This document shows, in pieces, positions 1-7,055 of a stretch of 31,192 nucleotides of DNA. Both the position numbers and the translations under genes were made by a program. The stretch is taken from assembly GCA_963559605.1 (NCBI GenBank), contig CAUWLL010000031.1, positions 1-31,192 on the forward strand. Reading direction: 5' to 3'. This DNA comes from Dorea_D sp963559605 (GTDB lineage: Bacteria; Bacillota; Clostridia; Lachnospirales; Lachnospiraceae). The notes under the pieces were generated by a model, which saw only the letters and a program-made list of their open reading frames with translations, was not told where the DNA came from and searched no databases. Position 1 is the first letter of the stretch. The number at the start of each line of letters is the position of its first letter.

Positions 1-52
1 TAGGGCGGATTAGGGACTTTCACCCATTAGCGACGTGCGCCGCAAGGCGCAC
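1..52 (-). mobile_element. Group II (IIC-like) intron, 5' end only
   Basis: On the minus strand the element begins GTGCGCC at base 52 and runs left out of the window. The first bases form a GTGCGCC/GGCGCAC pair, followed by GGGTGAAAGTCCC. This order matches the 5' end of bacterial group IIC introns such as the Oceanobacillus iheyensis intron (GUGUGCC, then GGGUGAGAGUCCC). It sits directly after a hairpin plus T-run, which is the target that group IIC introns prefer. The reverse transcriptase and the 3' end would lie to the left and cannot be checked here. The assignment rests on the terminal sequence and the insertion context. Confidence 0.72.
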
Positions 53-56
53 CAAC

Positions 57-85
57 AAAAAAAGAACAGATAATTCTGTCCTTTT
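57..85 (-). terminator. Intrinsic terminator of the 87-aa membrane protein gene
   Basis: On the minus strand a 7-bp stem (AGGACAG/CTGTTCT, one G-U pair) is followed by a run of seven T. A T-rich stretch also follows the hairpin on the plus strand, so it may work in both directions. The group II intron starts four bases after the T-run. Confidence 0.75.
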
Positions 86-100
86 TCTTTACACAGTGTT

Positions 101-364
101 CTATTTTTTATCCTTTGTCTCTTTCGCCGCCTCATCAAGAGCTTTCTGAAGATCGTTAAAAGCGTCGTAATCGATCTCTACTTCTTCTTTTTCTTTTCCT
201 GAATCATAAGTATCATAAGCAGAGTATCCGATCCATCCGATTAGCAAAAGCCCCACAACTCCTACCAAGCATTTCCGAATAGCATTGCCGACTTTTTCCC
301 GCTTCATTGCCTTTTTACGATTCGCTTTTTCTTCTTTGTATCTGTCTACCTTTTCCTGACTCAT
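101..364 (-). CDS. Small single-pass membrane protein, unknown function
   Basis: This is an 87-residue protein that I do not recognise. Its first ~30 residues are very basic (many Lys and Arg). One hydrophobic helix follows at about residues 33-50 (VGVVGLLLIGWIGYSAY), then an acidic, charged tail ending in Lys. By the positive-inside rule the basic N-terminus would be cytoplasmic and the acidic tail outside. A GGAG ribosome site lies 11 bases before the ATG. A promoter overlaps the end of degV and a clear terminator follows, so it is its own transcription unit. No catalytic motif is visible. Confidence 0.7.
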   Translation of the reverse strand: MSQEKVDRYKEEKANRKKAMKREKVGNAIRKCLVGVVGLLLIGWIGYSAYDTYDSGKEKEEVEIDYDAFNDLQKALDEAAKETKDKK

Positions 365-400
365 CTTATCTTCGACTCCTTCTGTACAATAACTAGAACT

Positions 401-429
401 ATTGTAGCACAGTCCCGGTGATTATACAA
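401..429 (-). promoter_or_regulatory. Sigma-A promoter for the 87-aa membrane protein gene
   Basis: Minus strand: TTGTAT, 17-base spacer, TACAAT. The -35 overlaps the degV stop codon. Position and spacing fit vegetative transcription of the downstream small gene. Confidence 0.6.
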
Positions 430-1261
430 CAACAATCACACCGCCGTCTGAAGCATACATACTGCTGATTCCCGCAGTGTCCAGTATAATGACGTCTTTT
501 AAGGCAATTTTTTCCAAAAGCATCTCTTTTACCTGCTCTGCACGTTCCGGGCAATTGCAATGAGAAATTGCCAGAATCTTCTCGCCGGGATCTTTCACGT
601 CATTAACTACGCTCTCTACCATTTTAACAAGGGCTTTCTTAACACCCCTTGCCTGACCAAGCTGGCAGATCGTTCCCTGAGGAGTCGCTCCCATCACAGG
701 TTTGATGTTGAGTGCAGTTGCCATAACTGCCTTAATTCCTGTCAGCCTGCCGTTCTTTCTCAATGTATCTAAGGTTTCCAGCACAAAATATGTATTCTGC
801 CCTTCTATATAAGATTCCACCGTTTCAACAGTCTCCCGGAAACTCATTCCCTGTTCTTCACATTCTGCGATTTTAAGTGCGATCAGAGTCTCTCCCACTG
901 ATGCGGATCTGGAATTAAATACATAAATATCTTTTTCTCCATGTTCCTCATGGTACAGATTCTTTCCAAGCACCGCACTATTGTAAGAACCGCTCAGTTC
1001 CGCCGACAGTGTCACGGCATACACCCGCTCGGCATCACAGCAATAAGCTTCCATATATCTCTCAGGAGAAGGACAGGAGGATTTTGGACACTCGGATGAC
1101 TCCGCAACAATCTTCAAAAACTTCTCCTGATCGAAAGTTTCATCATCTACAATATGGTGATCTTCCACATCAATTTCCAGAGATGCCGTCTCATATATTC
1201 CTGACTCCTTCATCTCCTTTGTCAATTCTCCGCAACTGTCTACTACAATTCTATAATTCAT
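422..1261 (-). CDS. DegV family fatty-acid-binding protein
   Basis: The 279-residue protein has the DegV fold layout. It starts with a strand and Asp-Ser-Cys turn (VVDSCGEL, like the VTDSxxDL of the family). A CPSPERYMEAY segment around residue 65 corresponds to the usual TSQPSPxxF loop, and SAELSGSYNSA is the conserved lipid-head-group loop. DegV/FakB proteins bind a fatty acid and hand it to the FakA kinase, although many Clostridia paralogues have no proven partner. I chose the ATG at 1261 because GGGAGGAAG sits just in front of it; an upstream in-frame ATG five codons earlier would place that site inside the gene. No fakA lies nearby, so the ligand and role are open. Confidence 0.88.
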   Translation of the reverse strand: MNYRIVVDSCGELTKEMKESGIYETASLEIDVEDHHIVDDETFDQEKFLKIVAESSECPKSSCPSPERYMEAYCCDAERVYAVTLSAELSGSYNSAVLGKNLYHEEHGEKDIYVFNSRSASVGETLIALKIAECEEQGMSFRETVETVESYIEGQNTYFVLETLDTLRKNGRLTGIKAVMATALNIKPVMGATPQGTICQLGQARGVKKALVKMVESVVNDVKDPGEKILAISHCNCPERAEQVKEMLLEKIALKDVIILDTAGISSMYASDGGVIVVV

Positions 1262-1377
1262 AACTTCCTCCCTCATATCTGCATATCACGGTGTGATAAT
1301 TATTCCCACACAATATAGTATCAAATACTACATCCACTATCCTATGATAGCATATCTATATCTGAAAGGGAAGCCTT

Positions 1378-2529
1378 TTATTCTTCAAATTTAATTTTCC
1401 TGGAAACTCCCAGGGCAATTCCCATCTCTATCATCAAAAATACAACTGACGAACCTCCATAACTGATAAACGGAAGCGTCACTCCCGTATTGGGTATAGT
1501 ATTCGTCACAACTCCTACATTTAAAATGACCTGTAATGCAATGTGGGCAAAGATCCCGCTTACAACAAGTGAACCATACAGATCCGGTGCATTCTGTGCG
1601 ATAAAGAGCAGACGGTAAAGCAGCATTCCAAACAGTACCAATACGACAATCGCTCCAAAAATACCCAGTTCCTCACAGATGACTGACAGAATCATATCGT
1701 TCTGCACTTCCGGGATCAGCATTTTCTGCGCGCTGTTTCCCAGACCTTTTCCGAAAAATCCGCCGGAACCGATAGCATATAACCCCTGCAATGTCTGATA
1801 AGCGCCTTGGTCCGCATACTGCTCCGGGTTGAGCCACGAGATAATTCTACGAAGCCGGAAGTCCTTGCTGGTTGCCATCGTATTTCCTATGATCAATACG
1901 GCTATAATGATTATGGACATTCCTCCCGTCACCAAAACAACAAAAGGAGCTGTCTTTGGATGCACCACAAAAACAAGGATACAGGTAATACCGAATATAA
2001 TGATCGCCGTACTCAGGTTATCTGTCAGAATAAACACACATCCTGCGGCAAATAAACTCCAGACAAGCACTCTTTTGATCCCATGCAGCGAATACGCCTC
2101 TCTTCCCATCCGGCAGAGTAAAAGAGGGATAAATAAGATGATCGCGATCTTTACAACTTCCGCCGGCTGAAACTGGAATCCAAACGGAAGCCGGATCCAT
2201 CTGGACGCTCCGTTTACATTCTTTCCCAAAGGCGTCCGTACAAGAGCCACCAAAAACAGCGAAAACATATAAAATAACTTCGCCACCTTCATATAATGGT
2301 GATAATCAAACCTTGATGCCGCATACATCGCACCCAGCCCCACCAAGCAAAAACCTATCTGCCGTTTAAAATAGTGCATACTGTCCCCATAATCTTCAAG
2401 GGCGCTGTAAGAGCTGGTACTGTATAACATGACAAGTCCAAAACAGACTAAAAAAATCAAAAGCGCCACAAGACTGTAGTCATAGTACCGAACAATATTT
2501 ATACTTTTCCTTTTTTTATTTTTTTTCAT
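1378..2529 (-). CDS. FtsW/RodA/SpoVE-family peptidoglycan polymerase
   Basis: This 383-residue polytopic membrane protein has about ten hydrophobic segments. SEDS-family signatures are present: an N-terminal YDYSLVALLIFLVCFGLVMLY helix, FGFQFQPAEVVKIA (the QPSEFxK-type motif), DNLSTAIII with the acidic residue needed for glycosyltransferase activity, and the C-terminal TGVTLPFISYGGSS signature. SEDS proteins polymerise glycan strands from lipid II with a partner class B PBP. FtsW serves division and SpoVE serves the spore cortex in spore formers; sequence reading alone does not separate them. The ATG at 2529 is chosen because a TTGTTT-17-TATAAT promoter lies just upstream and a GGGAG site precedes it. 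A longer in-frame reading (to 2640) would add a spurious extra helix. Confidence 0.85.
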   Translation of the reverse strand: MKKNKKRKSINIVRYYDYSLVALLIFLVCFGLVMLYSTSSYSALEDYGDSMHYFKRQIGFCLVGLGAMYAASRFDYHHYMKVAKLFYMFSLFLVALVRTPLGKNVNGASRWIRLPFGFQFQPAEVVKIAIILFIPLLLCRMGREAYSLHGIKRVLVWSLFAAGCVFILTDNLSTAIIIFGITCILVFVVHPKTAPFVVLVTGGMSIIIIAVLIIGNTMATSKDFRLRRIISWLNPEQYADQGAYQTLQGLYAIGSGGFFGKGLGNSAQKMLIPEVQNDMILSVICEELGIFGAIVVLVLFGMLLYRLLFIAQNAPDLYGSLVVSGIFAHIALQVILNVGVVTNTIPNTGVTLPFISYGGSSVVFLMIEMGIALGVSRKIKFEE

Positions 2530-2553
2530 ACAATCTACACTCCCATCGTATCC

Positions 2554-2582
2554 ATTATACTCAGATACGAAAACAAAAACAA
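2554..2582 (-). promoter_or_regulatory. Sigma-A promoter for the ftsW/spoVE-like gene
   Basis: Minus strand: TTGTTT, 17-base spacer, TATAAT, ending about 25 bases before the chosen ATG at 2529. It supports separate transcription from pflB and the shorter start. Confidence 0.55.
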
Positions 2583-2585
2583 GCC

Positions 2586-2610
2586 AAAAAATAGCGAAGG
2601 CTCCCTTCTC
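2586..2610 (-). terminator. Possible terminator after pflB
   Basis: Minus strand: short hairpin GAAGG-GAG-CCTTC, three bases, then a T-run of six. The stem is only 5 bp, so termination would be weak. The ftsW promoter's -35 lies next to it. Confidence 0.35.
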
Positions 2611-2643
2611 TGTCGGAAACCCCCGCCGTTTTTCTGTCACACC

Positions 2644-4878
2644 TTACATATGGTCATGAAACGTCCTTGAGATTACTTCTTTTTGCTGCTCCTTAGAAAG
2701 TTTAATAAAGTTTACGGCATAGCCGGATACACGAATGGTCAGATTCGGATACTTCTCCGGATTCTCATAAGCATCCATCAAAAGCTCCCGATTCAGCACA
2801 TTGACATTCAGGTGATGCGCCATCTGCCCAAAATAACCGTCCAGCACCGCCGTCAGGTTCTCCAGTCTTTCTTCCTCCGTCTTTCCCGCCGCCTGCGGCA
2901 CAATGGAAAATGTATTGGAAATACCGTCTTTGCAACAGTCATATGACAATTTTGCCACCGAATTTAAAGATGCAAGCGCACCGTTCTTATCTCTTCCATG
3001 CATCGGATTTGCCCCCGGTGCAAACGGTTCTCCGGCCTTTCTTCCATCCGGGGTAGCCCCTGTCTTTTTACCATATACTACATTGGACGTGATGGTAAGA
3101 ATGGAAAGTGTAGGCTCTGCATCTTTATATAATTTTTGTTTCTTCAGTTCTTCGTAGAACAATCTCACCTGCCGGCGGGCAATATCATCCGCCCTGTCAT
3201 CATCATTTCCGTATGCCGGATACTCTCCCTCCACCTCATAATCTTTGATGAGTCCCGTTTCCTCATCACGGATACATCTTACTTTCGCATATTTAATGGC
3301 GGATAAAGAATCTGCAAGTACGCTCATCCCTGCAATTCCAAACGCCATAAATCGATGTACGTCTGTATCGTGAAGCGCCATCTGTGTTTTTTCATAAGCG
3401 TATTTATCGTGCATATAATGAATGACGTTCATAGTATTTGCATACATTCTCGCAAGCCACGGACGATAAATATCAAGAAGTTCCATAACTTTATCGTACT
3501 CCAGATATTCTCCCTCGTAAGGTGCATGTTCCGGTCCTACCTGGATTCCTTGCTTCTCATCTTTTCCTCCATTTAACGCCATCAAAAGCATTTTCGCAAG
3601 ATTGGCTCTCGCTCCGAAAAACTGCATCTGTTTTCCAATCTTCATCGCAGACACACAGCAGGCGATTCCATAGTCATCTCCGAACTGTGGGCGCATCAAA
3701 TCGTCATTTTCGTATTGGATCGCATCCGTATCGCAAGACACCTTTATACAGTATTTCTTAAAATTCTCCGGCAGTTTCTGTGACCAGAGTACCGTAAGAT
3801 TCGGTTCTGCGGAGGCTTTCAAATTATATAATGTATGAAGCATACGGAATGTATTCTTCGTGACCATATTCCTTCCGTCCTCTCCGATTCCACCGAGAGC
3901 TTCTGTGATCCACATAGGATCTCCTGCGAACAGTTCATTATATTCCGGTGTGCGAAGATGTCTTGCCATACGAAGCTTCATCACAAAATCATCCATGATC
4001 TCCTGCGCCTCTGACTCCGACAGAAGTCCGCGTTTTATGTCTCTCTCAAAATAAATGTCTAAGAATGTAGACGTTCTTCCAAGGCTCATAGCTGCTCCGT
4101 TTTGTTCCTTGATAGCGCCAAGGTATGCAAAGTAGAGCCACTGTACTGCTTCTCTGGCATTGGACGCTGGCCTGCTGATGTCATATCCATACATTTGCGC
4201 CATCTCTTTTAGCTTACCGAGGAAATTAATCTGCTGATACAACTCCTCCAACTGACGAATATGATCCACATCCATATCTTCCATGCTGATACGATCTTTA
4301 TCCTTCTGCTTCTCTTCGATCAGAATATCCACTCCGTAAAGCGCTGCTCTTCTGTAATCGCCAATGATACGGCCTCTTCCATAGGCATCCGGAAGTCCTG
4401 TGATCAGTCCGCAATGTCTTGCCGCCTTTGTTTCCTTATTATAAACACGAAACACACCGTCGTTGTGGGTAGTTCTGTACTGAAATTCACTCTCCACCTT
4501 GTCGGACAACTCATAACCATATGCCTTACATGCATCTCTTGTCATACGAAGTCCGCCGAAGGGATTTACCCCACGCTTTAACGGACGGTCTGTCTGAAGC
4601 CCTACAATAATCTCCTCCTCTTTATCAAGGTATCCCGGCTTATAATTAAGAAGAGACGTTACCGTATGCGTATCTATATCCAACACCCCGCCGAACTCTC
4701 TCTCCAAAGCCAACAGATTTTCAAACTTATGCAGTAACTTTTTTGTCCTCTCCGTTGCAGGGGCAAGAAATTCTTCATTCCCATCATAAGGGGTATAGTT
4801 TTTCTGGATAAAATCACGTACATCGATAGTTTCCTGCCAATTTCCTCCTGTAAATCCTTCCCATTGTTCAAATATCAT
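2644..4878 (-). CDS. pflB: Formate C-acetyltransferase (pyruvate formate-lyase)
   Basis: This glycyl-radical enzyme of 744 residues converts pyruvate and CoA to acetyl-CoA and formate in the cytoplasm of fermenting anaerobes. The thiyl pair is visible as IACCVSAM (C407-C408), and the glycyl-radical loop near the C-terminus is RVSGYAVNF with the radical Gly at 719. Length and both motifs match true PflB rather than diol dehydratases or TdcE-like outliers. The ATG at 4878 follows a GGAGG site and begins MIFEQWEGFTGG, the family's usual N-terminus. The pflA activase is not in the window. The leader is a ZTP riboswitch, so expression should rise when 10-formyl-tetrahydrofolate runs short and formate is needed as a one-carbon source. 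Confidence 0.97.
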   Translation of the reverse strand: MIFEQWEGFTGGNWQETIDVRDFIQKNYTPYDGNEEFLAPATERTKKLLHKFENLLALEREFGGVLDIDTHTVTSLLNYKPGYLDKEEEIIVGLQTDRPLKRGVNPFGGLRMTRDACKAYGYELSDKVESEFQYRTTHNDGVFRVYNKETKAARHCGLITGLPDAYGRGRIIGDYRRAALYGVDILIEEKQKDKDRISMEDMDVDHIRQLEELYQQINFLGKLKEMAQMYGYDISRPASNAREAVQWLYFAYLGAIKEQNGAAMSLGRTSTFLDIYFERDIKRGLLSESEAQEIMDDFVMKLRMARHLRTPEYNELFAGDPMWITEALGGIGEDGRNMVTKNTFRMLHTLYNLKASAEPNLTVLWSQKLPENFKKYCIKVSCDTDAIQYENDDLMRPQFGDDYGIACCVSAMKIGKQMQFFGARANLAKMLLMALNGGKDEKQGIQVGPEHAPYEGEYLEYDKVMELLDIYRPWLARMYANTMNVIHYMHDKYAYEKTQMALHDTDVHRFMAFGIAGMSVLADSLSAIKYAKVRCIRDEETGLIKDYEVEGEYPAYGNDDDRADDIARRQVRLFYEELKKQKLYKDAEPTLSILTITSNVVYGKKTGATPDGRKAGEPFAPGANPMHGRDKNGALASLNSVAKLSYDCCKDGISNTFSIVPQAAGKTEEERLENLTAVLDGYFGQMAHHLNVNVLNRELLMDAYENPEKYPNLTIRVSGYAVNFIKLSKEQQKEVISRTFHDHM

Positions 4879-4942
4879 ATCAGTGTTCCTCCTGTATTTT
4901 TTGTAACATCCTTTGGCTCCGAATGACCTGCCTTTTTCAAAA

Positions 4943-4980
4943 CAAAAAAGACAGCAATCGATTCTCAAACGATGCTGCCC
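4943..4980 (-). terminator. Riboswitch-controlled terminator of pflB
   Basis: Minus strand: GGCAGCATCG pairs with CGATTGCTGTC (one bulged base), followed by six T. The 5' arm includes the last bases of the conserved CCGTCTGGGCA element of the ZTP aptamer. Ligand-bound aptamer and terminator are therefore mutually exclusive, the classic ON-switch arrangement. Confidence 0.8.
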
Positions 4981-5050
4981 AGACGGTCGGCTGATTACGG
5001 AACTTCATTCCCTTGTGGTAACCCACCTTATCCGTCAGTAATGAAGTCCT
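4976..5050 (-). promoter_or_regulatory. ZTP riboswitch (pfl motif) in the pflB leader
   Basis: Minus strand: a perfect 8-bp P1 (ACTTCATT at 5047-5040 with AATGAAGT at 5009-5002) encloses ACTGACGG, GGTGGGTTACCAC and GGGA, the conserved pfl-motif core. A short linker leads to GCCGACCGTCTGGGCA, the invariant 3' element. ZTP/ZMP accumulates when 10-formyl-THF is low, and this RNA class is known upstream of folate, purine and pfl genes. Here it leads directly into a terminator and then pflB. Confidence 0.88.
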
Positions 5051-5070
5051 TTTTGGTTTTTAACAATTGT

Positions 5071-5100
5071 AGTATAGCACGGCTCATGGAAGAAAGTCAA
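5071..5100 (-). promoter_or_regulatory. Sigma-A promoter for the pflB riboswitch transcript
   Basis: Minus strand: TTGACT, 18-base spacer, TATACT. Transcription would begin about 15 bases before the P1 stem of the riboswitch, which is the expected geometry. Confidence 0.65.
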
Positions 5101-5119
5101 CCGACAGTTCGCCACACAG

Positions 5120-5147
5120 ACACCATTTGGAAATTCTTTCATACTAT
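5120..5147 (+). promoter_or_regulatory. Possible sigma-E-type promoter of the cotJ operon
   Basis: CATACTAT at 5140-5147 matches the sigma-E -10 consensus (CATACA-T) closely. The -35 region (around ACCATTT) matches poorly. In Bacillus subtilis cotJ is transcribed by sigma-E in the mother cell, so the placement 34 bases before cotJA is sensible. The call rests mainly on the -10 and gene context. Confidence 0.4.
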
Positions 5148-5181
5148 AGTATTGCAAATAAAATAGAAAGAAGGAAAAATT

Positions 5182-5514
5182 ATGCCGAATTATCATTATA
5201 ATTCTCCGGACTCCATGATGTACGGCAGACAGGGCTGTCCTGGTATGCAGCCAGCAAGACAGGGTTGCTCCGGTATGCAGCCAGCAAGACAACGGCAGGA
5301 ACAGATGTGCACAGAACATCCGGCACACGGACACAGCCACTGCTGTGACGACAAAACCGATTATGATGAACTAAGCGGTATGCCTCTTGGAATGGCATAC
5401 GTGCCATGGCAGGACTGGTGCGCTCTTTTGGAAGCTGAAAAAGGATTCCGATGCGGAACAATTTTCGAAAAACTGAACAAGCCGTTCATGGGAACCGGAG
5501 GTGTATTAAGATGA
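5182..5514 (+). CDS. cotJA: Spore coat-associated protein CotJA
   Basis: This 110-residue first gene of the cotJ operon has the conserved CotJA core in its second half: SGMPLGMAYVPWQDW followed by EKGFRCGTIFEKLNKPF. The N-terminal half is low-complexity, with two copies of a GC-GMQPARQ repeat (about residues 17-37) and a His/Cys-rich stretch (CTEHPAHGHSHCC) that could bind metal. CotJA belongs to a three-protein complex in the spore coat laid down by the mother cell. An AAGGAAAAA site precedes the ATG. Its stop overlaps the start of cotJB, so the two are translationally coupled. Confidence 0.88.
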   Translation: MPNYHYNSPDSMMYGRQGCPGMQPARQGCSGMQPARQRQEQMCTEHPAHGHSHCCDDKTDYDELSGMPLGMAYVPWQDWCALLEAEKGFRCGTIFEKLNKPFMGTGGVLR

Positions 5515-5780
5515 CAGAGAAAAATTTATCCCGCAAAGAGCTGTTGGATTTTATCAATGTGGTAAGCTTTGCCGTCGATGACGCCAAGCTGTTTCTGGAC
5601 ACACACCCATGCAGCAAAGACGCGCTGGAATATTTTGAAGAATTTAAGAAGCAACGCGTACAGGCGCTTCGGGAATATGCCAGATGCTATAGCCCCCTGA
5701 CTCTGGATACCGCAGCTTCTGACGTCGACCGTTGGAAATGGATCGATGAGCCATGGCCATGGCAGGAAGGAGGATGTTAA
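5511..5780 (+). CDS. cotJB: Spore coat protein CotJB
   Basis: The 89-residue protein matches CotJB: an N-terminal helical stretch (LLDFINVVSFAVDDAKLFLDTHP), a central EYFEEFKKQR helix, and the diagnostic C-terminal WKWIDEPWPWQEGG. It is needed with CotJA and CotJC in the spore coat; the biochemical role is unknown. The start overlaps the cotJA stop (ATGA) with GGAGG upstream. The gene is complete. Only three bases separate it from the truncated cotJC that follows. Confidence 0.9.
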   Translation: MTEKNLSRKELLDFINVVSFAVDDAKLFLDTHPCSKDALEYFEEFKKQRVQALREYARCYSPLTLDTAASDVDRWKWIDEPWPWQEGGC

Positions 5781-5783
5781 CTT

Positions 5784-5888
5784 ATGTGGAATTATGAAAA
5801 AAGATTACAATATCCTGTAAAAATCACACAGACCAACCCGAAGATTGCCCAGGTCATTATTTCTCAATTCGGAGGTCCGCAATGCTAA
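5784..5888 (+). pseudogene. cotJC: cotJC 5' fragment, interrupted by the prophage
   Basis: Thirty-four codons match the start of CotJC, the spore-coat manganese catalase (MWNYEKRLQYPVKIT then NPKIAQVIISQFGGP). The full family protein is about 190 residues and continues with GELAASLRYL and the metal-binding Glu/His set; here the frame ends two codons after GGP. Everything to the right is phage, so I place the left attachment site at about 5868-5884 (GGAGGTCCGCA). The 3' part of cotJC should lie beyond the right edge at the other prophage end. The fragment lacks all catalytic residues and would be inactive unless the phage excises. Confidence 0.85.
5868..5884. other. Inferred left attachment site (attL) within cotJC
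   Basis: The homology to CotJC ends at the codons for GGP, so strand exchange occurred near GGAGGTCCGCA. The core cannot be fixed without the right end. No integrase gene lies beside this end in the window, so it is expected at the far end. Confidence 0.55.
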
Positions 5889-5991
5889 AACAGATAGCAT
5901 TTTTCTTTATCAAAAGTATCAGCTTAATTAAATTGCCTTTGGAATGTTCATTTTGGTATTGCTGACATTCGTTTTTACGTTCTGTCAATAG
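5882..5991 (+). pseudogene. Decayed holin-like type I toxin gene
   Basis: The 3' half encodes IAFGMFILVLLTFVFTFCQ then stop (TAG at 5989-5991), the hydrophobic C-terminus typical of the ~30-residue holin-like type I toxins (Hol_Tox/TxpA-like) common in Firmicute prophages. Upstream, AGCTTAAT would continue in frame with the expected S-L-(M/I), but two extra bases and an in-frame TAA at 5929 break it. The frame from the ATG at 5882 runs into a stop after 27 codons without keeping the toxin C-terminus. Its 3' UTR and antisense RNA are preserved. I infer a toxin damaged at, or soon after, integration. Confidence 0.5.
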
Positions 5992-6003
5992 TGCTTTAAG
6001 CAT

Positions 6004-6098
6004 AGAAAAACCACCCCGGAACTTTGGCGAGTAATGAGGTGGTAATTCTATGTTATCTCTTTGTTATAAGGTCAACCCCTTGTGGGCGGTTGTTCTTT
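6004..6098 (-). ncRNA. Antisense antitoxin RNA of the type I toxin
   Basis: The minus-strand promoter at 6104-6132 would start an RNA of roughly 95 bases, antisense to the toxin's 3' UTR. It contains a CAACC/GGTTG hairpin near its 5' end. It ends in a CCACC...GGTGG hairpin followed by five T at 6010-6006. The same two hairpins, read on the plus strand, are the known 3' signature of holin-like toxin mRNAs, where the second acts as the toxin terminator (T-run at about 6096). Predicted from structure only. Confidence 0.55.
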
Positions 6099-6103
6099 TA
6101 TTT

Positions 6104-6132
6104 AATATAGCATATGTTTTCTATATAGTCAA
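6104..6132 (-). promoter_or_regulatory. Promoter of the antisense antitoxin RNA
   Basis: Minus strand: TTGACT, 17-base spacer, TATATT. It faces the toxin remnant. No coding sequence follows in that direction, so its product is the antisense RNA. Confidence 0.6.
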
Positions 6133-6194
6133 ATTTATTAATAAGCTAAAAATAAAACACTTTTTTAAAAACGGTTTTCTCTGAGGCTCTCTTC

Positions 6195-6974
6195 CTATAA
6201 TCTCTTACAAAATTTACTGTGAATGCTCATCCATCCGGCGCCGCTTTTCAAACGTCCCCATGGAGTTTTTCCGTTGTATCTTGTTTCTGTGATCGTGTAG
6301 ACTCCAATTGGCGCATTCATCACCTTTTTATATGTCATTCCCGGGCCTTTTCGTACTGCCATTTTTGCATTCGTCCGTATCTGAAACTCCTTGCTTACAG
6401 GTTTTGATGGTTTCTCAGGTTTTTCCTCTGCCGAAATGTTCTTATTAATAAGCCCTTCTGCGATTGCTTTTGCAATCCTGTTTGCTCCCAGCTTTTTATA
6501 GAGAATCGCATCGTCTTCATCATCCGCAAAGCATGTCTCAATAATCATTGCAGGGTTTTTGCTGTGTTTAAGAAAATAATAACTCTTCTTATACTTGACA
6601 CCTCTGTTTTTGAACCCTAACTCTTCAAGATTTTCAAGAATCCTCTTTGCCGCCACTTCCGCTTTGGAATCCTTGCTGTACAGCCAGATTTCAGCTCCTT
6701 TGTTTTTCCCATCTTTTTTTGACTTCTTAATTCCATTAAGGTGGACAGACACATCCAGATCAACCGTATGCGCATTACATTTTTTACAGATATTTTTCAA
6801 GATACTTGTTTGCGTGCGTCCAGAATCATCCGTGCAGTTATAAGCTGTATGCCCCTCTTTTTTAATTAACGAGATAACCTCTTTCGCAATTTTTCTATCC
6901 TCCGTAACTTCATCAAGATAGCTGATGATACCAGGGACATTTCTGTTGTGACCTCCATGTACATTAATCTTCAT
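6195..6974 (-). CDS. Phage endolysin, N-acetylmuramoyl-L-alanine amidase
   Basis: The 259-residue protein has an N-terminal amidase_3-type zinc domain (about 1-180): INVHGGHN with the first zinc ligands, DVSVHLNG with the later histidine, and MIIETCFADD with the catalytic Glu. A linker rich in Glu, Lys and Pro follows. A C-terminal bacterial SH3-like domain (about 195-259; FQIRTNAKMAVRKGPGMTYKKV, ending WGRLKSGAGWMSI) probably binds the wall. It cuts the stem peptide from muramic acid at lysis. There is no signal peptide, so the holin gene upstream must release it. ATG at 6974 with AAGGAG before it. Confidence 0.93.
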   Translation of the reverse strand: MKINVHGGHNRNVPGIISYLDEVTEDRKIAKEVISLIKKEGHTAYNCTDDSGRTQTSILKNICKKCNAHTVDLDVSVHLNGIKKSKKDGKNKGAEIWLYSKDSKAEVAAKRILENLEELGFKNRGVKYKKSYYFLKHSKNPAMIIETCFADDEDDAILYKKLGANRIAKAIAEGLINKNISAEEKPEKPSKPVSKEFQIRTNAKMAVRKGPGMTYKKVMNAPIGVYTITETRYNGKTPWGRLKSGAGWMSIHSKFCKRL

Positions 6975-7055
6975 AATCTTTCTCCTTTCCTGCGCGATGT
7001 CGCACAATGCATTTTATATTTTTCTTCTAAAAGAGGACGCTTGCACGTCCCCAAA

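Noticed and set aside
2530..2640. N-terminal extension of the FtsW/SpoVE-like protein with an extra hydrophobic helix
   Set aside because: A TTGTTT-17-TATAAT promoter lies within it and the family N-terminus starts after it, so it is leader DNA rather than coding.
5035..5461. Minus-strand open frames antisense to cotJA
   Set aside because: They overlap the pflB promoter/riboswitch start and the cotJA repeats, without ribosome sites or family resemblance.
5882..5965. 27-codon frame starting at the ATG beside the cotJC stop
   Set aside because: It reads through the toxin remnant in the wrong frame and has no toxin C-terminus; treated as part of the decayed gene.
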